36,903 bases of DNA from Clostridia bacterium (GTDB taxonomy: Bacteria > Bacillota > Clostridia > Oscillospirales > CAG-272): NCBI GenBank assembly GCA_017508425.1, contig JAFVYZ010000023.1, forward strand, positions 1 to 36,903, written 5' to 3'. The position numbers and the translations under genes are program-made. Positions within the stretch are counted from its first letter, which is position 1; each line of letters starts with the position of its first letter. The notes beneath the pieces are model-generated. The model made no database searches. It saw nothing but the letters and a program-made list of their open reading frames with translations, and had not been told where the DNA came from. Below, one piece after another: positions 33,552-36,903 of this stretch.

Positions 33552-34275
33552 TTCTACGCAGCCTCCTTTCAAGAACTCCCACCAAGCTGGTTAAAACAAC
33601 GACCAATACCAAATAAATCAGGGCCACCGCAATCAACGGCATAAAGGCCGAGAAGGTACGGCCACGGATCAGATCGCCGGCCTTGGTAAGGTCCATGACG
33701 CCCACGTAGCCTGCAACCGAGGTCTCCTTTAAAAGCACGATAAACTCGTTACAAAGGGTGGGCAATACACTTTTAAACACCTGCGGAATGATGATGTAAA
33801 ACATCGTTTGCACGTAGTTGAAGCCCAGCGATCGTCCGGCCTCAAATTGGCCGTTGTCGATCGACATAATGCCGCCGCGCAGGATCTCCGCCACGTATGC
33901 ACCCGAATTGATGCCAAACGCAATGGTCGCGATCAGCACGTCTTCACGGGAGGTGGCAAAAATAATGAAGTACATAATGAGGAGCTGTACCACCACAGGA
34001 GTGCCGCGAATGACGGTCAGGTACAGCTTGCAAATGGCGTTCACAACGGAAAAAACATAGTAGCCCACGCCCTTATGCTTGGCCATGACCTCTTTGTTTT
34101 TATCATAGGTCGAGCGAACCGCCGCCACGACCACGCCGAGCACAAGACCGATCAAAAGCGAGAAGAAGGTGATCTTGAGCGTGTTCCCAAGACCCTCCAT
34201 CAGCCACTTCCAACGGGCAGAGTCGATAAAGTTCAGTTTAAAATCCGCTTTAAACTTAGCGAACCATACTTGCAT
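33541..34275 (-). CDS. polar amino acid ABC transporter permease
   Basis: A 244-residue inner-membrane permease of the HisM/GlnP family with about five helices. The family's N-terminal [19 protein letters not shown], the [10 protein letters not shown] stretch, and the EAA loop ([21 protein letters not shown]) that contacts the ATPase are clear. The N-terminal 25 residues before the first helix are somewhat long. ATG 34275 follows AAGGAGAA. It is separated from the binding protein gene by a hairpin that probably lowers its expression relative to that protein. Confidence 0.95.
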   Translation of the reverse strand: MQVWFAKFKADFKLNFIDSARWKWLMEGLGNTLKITFFSLLIGLVLGVVVAAVRSTYDKNKEVMAKHKGVGYYVFSVVNAICKLYLTVIRGTPVVVQLLIMYFIIFATSREDVLIATIAFGINSGAYVAEILRGGIMSIDNGQFEAGRSLGFNYVQTMFYIIIPQVFKSVLPTLCNEFIVLLKETSVAGYVGVMDLTKAGDLIRGRTFSAFMPLIAVALIYLVLVVVLTSLVGVLERRLRRSER

Positions 34276-34304
34276 GAAATTTCTCCTTACTGTTATTTTC
34301 GCGA

Positions 34305-34337
34305 GAAAAGAGGAGCAAGTACCCTGCTCCTCTTTTT
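34305..34337 (-). terminator. intra-operon attenuating hairpin
   Basis: Perfect 11-bp stem AAAGAGGAGCA (34307-34317) with TGCTCCTCTTT (34325-34335), followed on the minus strand by a T-rich stretch. Placed between the binding protein and permease genes, it would let the binding protein be made in excess, which is common in ABC uptake operons. Confidence 0.8.
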
Positions 34338-34353
34338 CGATAAAGCCTATCTA

Positions 34354-35193
34354 TTAGTTGGCCTTGATGTACTTCGCAACGATTGCGGCGATCGTACCGT
34401 CGGCCTTGAGCTCAGCCAGAGCCTGATTGATCTTGGTAAGAAGCTCGGTGTTACCCTTCTTTACGCAAATGGCGTAGTCCTCGATCGCGTACTCATTGTC
34501 GCCCTCAAGGATGTGAATGCCGGTGTTGGCAGCCACGAAGGACTTCGCGGGCTCGTTGTCGATGATCACGCAGTCAACCTGGTTGTTCTTGAGTGCTGTA
34601 ACAGCCTCAGCACCGGTCTTGAAGCGCTTTACGCGGTCCTCACCGTTCACGGAGCCATCCTCATTGAGGTTATTAAAGCCCCAGTTGGTAATATCATCGG
34701 ACGAGTAAATGTCGCCGGTGGTGTTCTCCTGCACGCCGATGCGGATGTCAGCGTTCTTGAGAGAAACGGGATCGCCCGTCTCAGCGTCAAAGTTAAACAG
34801 GTCGTCAAGCGAGGTGATGGCAGAGCCGTCGTTTACGATGATGACCTGAATACCGGTTGCATAGGTGTCCGAGAAATCCATCGTCTGCTTACGGGTGTCG
34901 GTCACGGTAATGCCGGCCATACCCATATCGTATTTGCCCTCAGCAACACCCGTGAGGACTGCGCCGAAGTCCACGTCAACGATCTCAAGCTCCATACCGA
35001 GCTTCTCGGCGATCTTCTGTGCGATCTCTACGTCAATGCCGGCGAAATTATCGCCATCCTTGTACTCGTAGGGAGGGAATGCGGCGTTCGTAGCCATCAC
35101 GAGCTTGTCACCATCCTTCTTGCACGCGGAAAATGCAACCATCGTGGAGGCAATCAGCAACACGGCAAGAATAAGACTTACAATTTTTTTCAT
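34354..35193 (-). CDS. polar amino acid-binding lipoprotein
   Basis: A 279-residue solute-binding protein of the family-3 type. It has a lipoprotein signal (MKKIVSLILAVLLIAS and lipobox FSAC), then the typical start of the mature protein LVMATNAAFPPYEYKDGDNFAGIDVEIAQKIAEK in two blocks, EGKYDMGMAGITVTDTRK, RIGVQENTTGD and the DCVIIDNEPAK hinge region. The AGITVTDTRK ligand-contact pattern fits polar amino acids such as glutamine, arginine or cystine. It has a strong promoter and precedes the permease and ATPase genes. Confidence 0.95.
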   Translation of the reverse strand: MKKIVSLILAVLLIASTMVAFSACKKDGDKLVMATNAAFPPYEYKDGDNFAGIDVEIAQKIAEKLGMELEIVDVDFGAVLTGVAEGKYDMGMAGITVTDTRKQTMDFSDTYATGIQVIIVNDGSAITSLDDLFNFDAETGDPVSLKNADIRIGVQENTTGDIYSSDDITNWGFNNLNEDGSVNGEDRVKRFKTGAEAVTALKNNQVDCVIIDNEPAKSFVAANTGIHILEGDNEYAIEDYAICVKKGNTELLTKINQALAELKADGTIAAIVAKYIKAN

Positions 35194-35240
35194 GTCAATT
35201 TTCTCCTTATAATATAATCATTACCTTAGGGTACCTTGCA

Positions 35241-35269
35241 ATTATAGCGCATAAATATGCACTTGTCAA
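35241..35269 (-). promoter_or_regulatory. consensus promoter for the amino acid ABC operon
   Basis: Minus strand TTGACA (35269-35264), 17 nt spacer, TATAAT (35246-35241), about 48 nt before the start codon. I see no T-box or riboswitch in the short leader. Confidence 0.92.
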
Positions 35270-35337
35270 GCATTTTTTGAAATTACTTTTCTTTTTTTAT
35301 TATATACGCACGTAAAAAACGGGGTTATACACAGTAT

Positions 35338-36444
35338 TCACTGTCTTTTGCATAAAGCCACAATTTCGGCCGCCACTGCATCGGGGGAGCGATCGGCCTT
35401 GACCGTGACGTCGCACAGCTCCTCATTACGATATTCATCATCCAGCGAAAGAATGCGGCACGTTTTATCATCGGGGTCAAGGTCGCGCGATACGATATCG
35501 CGAATGACGTCGTAACGGCCACGCTGCATAAAGACCGTCAGGGCCTTGGTACGGTAACGGTTTTTGAGTGTCAAGGCCCCGCAAATGTCGATCGGGATCA
35601 CCGCCCACTTGCCGGCATTCACGATGGTGTCGATCTCATTCGATGAGGTTCCGAAATAATGGCCGCTGTAAACGGTGGTTTCAAGGAATTCACCGGCATC
35701 GCGCTTAAACAGAAAGGTCGCCTCGTCAAGAAAGCGGTAATTCCCCTCTTCTCCATCACGCGTCGGACGCGTGGTAGCGGTAGCAGGCTTTTCCATACCG
35801 TAACGAATCGAAAGCTCCTTTGCTACGGCATTTTTGTTGCTGCCCGTAGGACCGACCAGGCAAACCACACCGCCGGCCGAAAGGTCGGGGCGCTCCCCGG
35901 CAAAGGCGTGGCAAATAATATCCACCAAATGCAGGAAGTCATCGTAGGAGTTCACGGACAAAAGGCCCGAGAGGTGCGTGTTCCACGTGCGGCGGAAGAG
36001 CACCGGATAGGTCGCCGGGGTGCGCGTGATATTATGCGCGCCATCATCGAGCAAAATGTCAAGATTGACCATATCCTTGCGCGTGCCGATGAGCACGTGC
36101 TCGGGCGGAATTTCGGGGAAATCCTGAACTAGGCGCAGGGCGCGCGCCGACATACAGGCGGGCGGTACGGCCGTTACAAAAAACACGTCGGCCACCTTCG
36201 ACAAGCGGCGCACAAATTCCTTTGCTCCCTCAAATATCGGCTGATGGGCCACAAAATCAGGATCGCTAAAATAAGCAATGCGTGCGTCAGCACGGGTACC
36301 GTCAGTTCCCCAACCGCGGATATCATACACACTGAGAGGCGGGTCGTACCCCTCTCTTTCGTTCAAGCATTTGAGCGCATAGGCGTTGCAATCGTAAAGC
36401 ACGTCGTCAACGTCAAGCCCCACACGGAGTCTGTATTTTTTCAT
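35338..36444 (-). CDS. fusion of a HAD 5'-nucleotidase-like domain and a guanylate kinase-like domain
   Basis: A 368-residue two-domain protein. Residues about 5-185 are a HAD domain of the 5'(3')-deoxyribonucleotidase type: motif I GLDVDDVLYD (D11, D13), motif II FVTAVPP (T91), motif III lysine near 123 (GTRKDMV), motif IV LLDDGAHN (D133, D134). Residues about 192-365 follow guanylate kinase: VCLVGPTGSNKNAVAKE, ATTRPTRDGEEGNYRF, VYSGHYFGTS and IPIDICGAL. The P-loop reads GPTGSNKN (198-205) where GxxGxGKS/T is expected: the lysine is kept but the last glycine and the Ser/Thr are not. ATG 36444 follows AAAGGGAGG. The gene is monocistronic. A role in nucleotide pool handling is inferred; whether the kinase half phosphorylates or only binds is open. 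Confidence 0.85.
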   Translation of the reverse strand: MKKYRLRVGLDVDDVLYDCNAYALKCLNEREGYDPPLSVYDIRGWGTDGTRADARIAYFSDPDFVAHQPIFEGAKEFVRRLSKVADVFFVTAVPPACMSARALRLVQDFPEIPPEHVLIGTRKDMVNLDILLDDGAHNITRTPATYPVLFRRTWNTHLSGLLSVNSYDDFLHLVDIICHAFAGERPDLSAGGVVCLVGPTGSNKNAVAKELSIRYGMEKPATATTRPTRDGEEGNYRFLDEATFLFKRDAGEFLETTVYSGHYFGTSSNEIDTIVNAGKWAVIPIDICGALTLKNRYRTKALTVFMQRGRYDVIRDIVSRDLDPDDKTCRILSLDDEYRNEELCDVTVKADRSPDAVAAEIVALCKRQ

Positions 36445-36472
36445 CGTTACACCTCCCTTTTGTGTCCTTTTC

Positions 36473-36501
36473 AGTATAACACAGTTTTTTGCGACGCGCA
36501 A
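36473..36501 (-). promoter_or_regulatory. extended -10 promoter for the fusion gene
   Basis: Minus strand TATACT (36478-36473) with TGT before it (extended -10), and a weak TTGCGC (36501-36496) 17 nt upstream; about 29 nt before the start codon. Confidence 0.65.
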
Positions 36502-36567
36502 GTACAAGCTGCAAAAAAGACTTACGTGCCCCCGAAAAAAATTTTGCTCGATTTTCGAAAAAAAGTG

Positions 36568-36596
36568 TTGACAAAAGGGAATGCTTATGATATAAT
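36568..36596 (+). promoter_or_regulatory. consensus promoter for the tRNA pair
   Basis: TTGACA (36568-36573), 17 nt spacer, TATAAT (36591-36596), 30 nt before tRNA-Met. Confidence 0.93.
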
Positions 36597-36625
36597 ATCC
36601 AAGCGTTGTGAAAACAAGGCAACAT

Positions 36626-36702
36626 GGCGGGATAGCTCAGCTGGCTAGAGCAACCGGTTCATACCCGGTAGGTCATGGGTTCAAGTCCAATTCCCGCTAC
36701 CA
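36626..36702 (+). tRNA. tRNA-Met (CAT), elongator type
   Basis: A 77-nt tRNA with encoded CCA. The acceptor pairs GGCGGGA with TCCCGCT, including a first G-T pair as in elongator tRNA-Met of Bacillus. The D arm is normal (AGCTCAGCTGGCTAGAGC-like). The anticodon stem ACCGG/CCGGT holds loop TTCATAC with CAT at 36660-36662; the lack of three G-C pairs there argues against initiator tRNA. The T stem has one G-A mismatch (ATGGG with CCAAT). Confidence 0.95.
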
Positions 36703-36708
36703 ATAAGA

Positions 36709-36738
36709 CACAAAATGCGGAGTAATCCGCATTTTGTG
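36709..36738. repeat. perfect hairpin between the two tRNA genes
   Basis: CACAAAATGCGGA (36709-36721) and its exact complement (36726-36738) around loop GTAA, a 13-bp stem. It may be a terminator of tRNA-Met, though the T tail is poor, or a processing guide; only 5 nt remain before tRNA-Glu. Confidence 0.75.
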
Positions 36739-36743
36739 AATAT

Positions 36744-36818
36744 GGCCCGTTGGTCAAGCGGTTAAGACACCGCCCTTTCACGGCGGTAACAGGAGTTCGA
36801 TTCTCCTACGGGTCACCA
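36744..36818 (+). tRNA. tRNA-Glu (TTC)
   Basis: A 75-nt tRNA with encoded CCA. The acceptor GGCCCGT pairs with ACGGGTC (one G-T pair). The anticodon stem CCGCC/GGCGG holds loop CTTTCAC with TTC at 36777-36779. The T arm AGGAG/CTCCT is perfect. It shares the promoter at 36568-36596 with tRNA-Met. Confidence 0.97.
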
Positions 36819-36863
36819 AAAGCAAAGGACCACCCCGATCGGGGTGGTCCTTTGCTTTTGGTG
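36814..36863. terminator. 50-nt perfect palindrome acting as terminator, overlapping the tRNA-Glu 3' end
   Basis: The two 25-nt halves (36814-36838 and 36839-36863) are exact reverse complements with no loop. The first half begins within the tRNA's final ACCA. The core GGACCACCCC/GGGGTGGTCC and T-rich far side would serve as a terminator, but the length and its intrusion into the tRNA are unusual. Confidence 0.8.
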
Positions 36864-36903
36864 TCCTCGTCGAATCGAACTCCGCGCGTGCAAAGTGCAG
36901 TTA
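36864..36903. other. window edge, tRNA-tail-like sequence in reverse
   Basis: The last 40 nt hold AATCGAACTCC (about 36873-36883), the exact reverse complement of GGAGTTCGATT in tRNA-Glu, so part of the T arm is repeated in inverted orientation behind the palindrome. The rest does not match and no complete tRNA can be built from what is visible. Confidence 0.45.

Noticed and set aside
1-36903. CRISPR array, prophage, transposon or insertion sequence
   Set aside because: I found no regularly spaced repeats, no transposase or integrase frame and no phage genes; the window is core chromosome.

Overview
The window reads as chromosomal DNA of a moderately GC-rich, spore-lineage Firmicute (Bacillota, class Clostridia), probably an uncultured gut-type organism. 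The signs are a dgt-dnaG-rpoD operon, a spoIIGA-sigE sporulation pair, a tryptophan T-box riboswitch, a CarD-type regulator, strong AGGAGG ribosome binding sites and near-consensus sigma-A promoters (TTGACA-17-TATAAT) in front of many transcription units. It is almost entirely core and housekeeping sequence. I see no prophage, insertion sequence, CRISPR array or integrative element. The left edge cuts through a 16S rRNA gene and the right edge lies just past a tRNA-Glu gene.

Layout. 1-615: 5' end of a 16S rRNA gene on the minus strand, with its leader, boxA and tandem promoters. 616-1652: DUF421 membrane protein and DUF4363 protein (plus). 1700-3610: orphan solute-binding lipoprotein (minus). 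3853-7797: dgt-dnaG-rpoD (minus). 8061-11263: two HAD phosphatases, a 2H phosphoesterase and a short-chain dehydrogenase (plus). 11488-15346: spoIIGA-sigE, then rpmE-hflX-yigZ (minus). 15498-16754: DUF1015 protein (minus). 16927-18856: ABC exporter (plus). 18932-21695: aspartokinase, HIT hydrolase, FkbM methyltransferase (plus). 21877-23037: rpsF-ssb-rpsR (plus). 23084-25643: pseudouridine synthase and apolipoprotein N-acyltransferase (minus). 25793-28333: mtaB, rpmB, proC (plus). 28369-30825: carD, galE and a left-handed beta-helix protein (minus). 30924-32503: T-box and stand-alone trpB (plus). 32796-35193: polar amino acid ABC importer (minus). 35338-36444: a nucleotidase-guanylate kinase fusion (minus). 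36626-36818: tRNA-Met and tRNA-Glu (plus).

The most important quality signal is that three genes (spoIIGA, the ABC exporter and the essential ssb) are each broken by a single-base frameshift, and each break falls in a run of five or six A. Restoring one base gives a normal full-length family member each time. Consensus errors in homopolymers are the simplest explanation; real decay of sporulation cannot be excluded for spoIIGA.

The most unusual biology is (i) the fusion of a HAD-type 5'-nucleotidase to a guanylate-kinase-like domain with a degenerate P-loop, (ii) the tightly packed HAD-HAD-2H phosphoesterase cluster, (iii) a trpB with no trpA under its own Trp T-box, (iv) an Lnt homologue in a Firmicute, and (v) long perfect inverted repeats behind each tRNA, the last of which runs into the tRNA-Glu 3' end.
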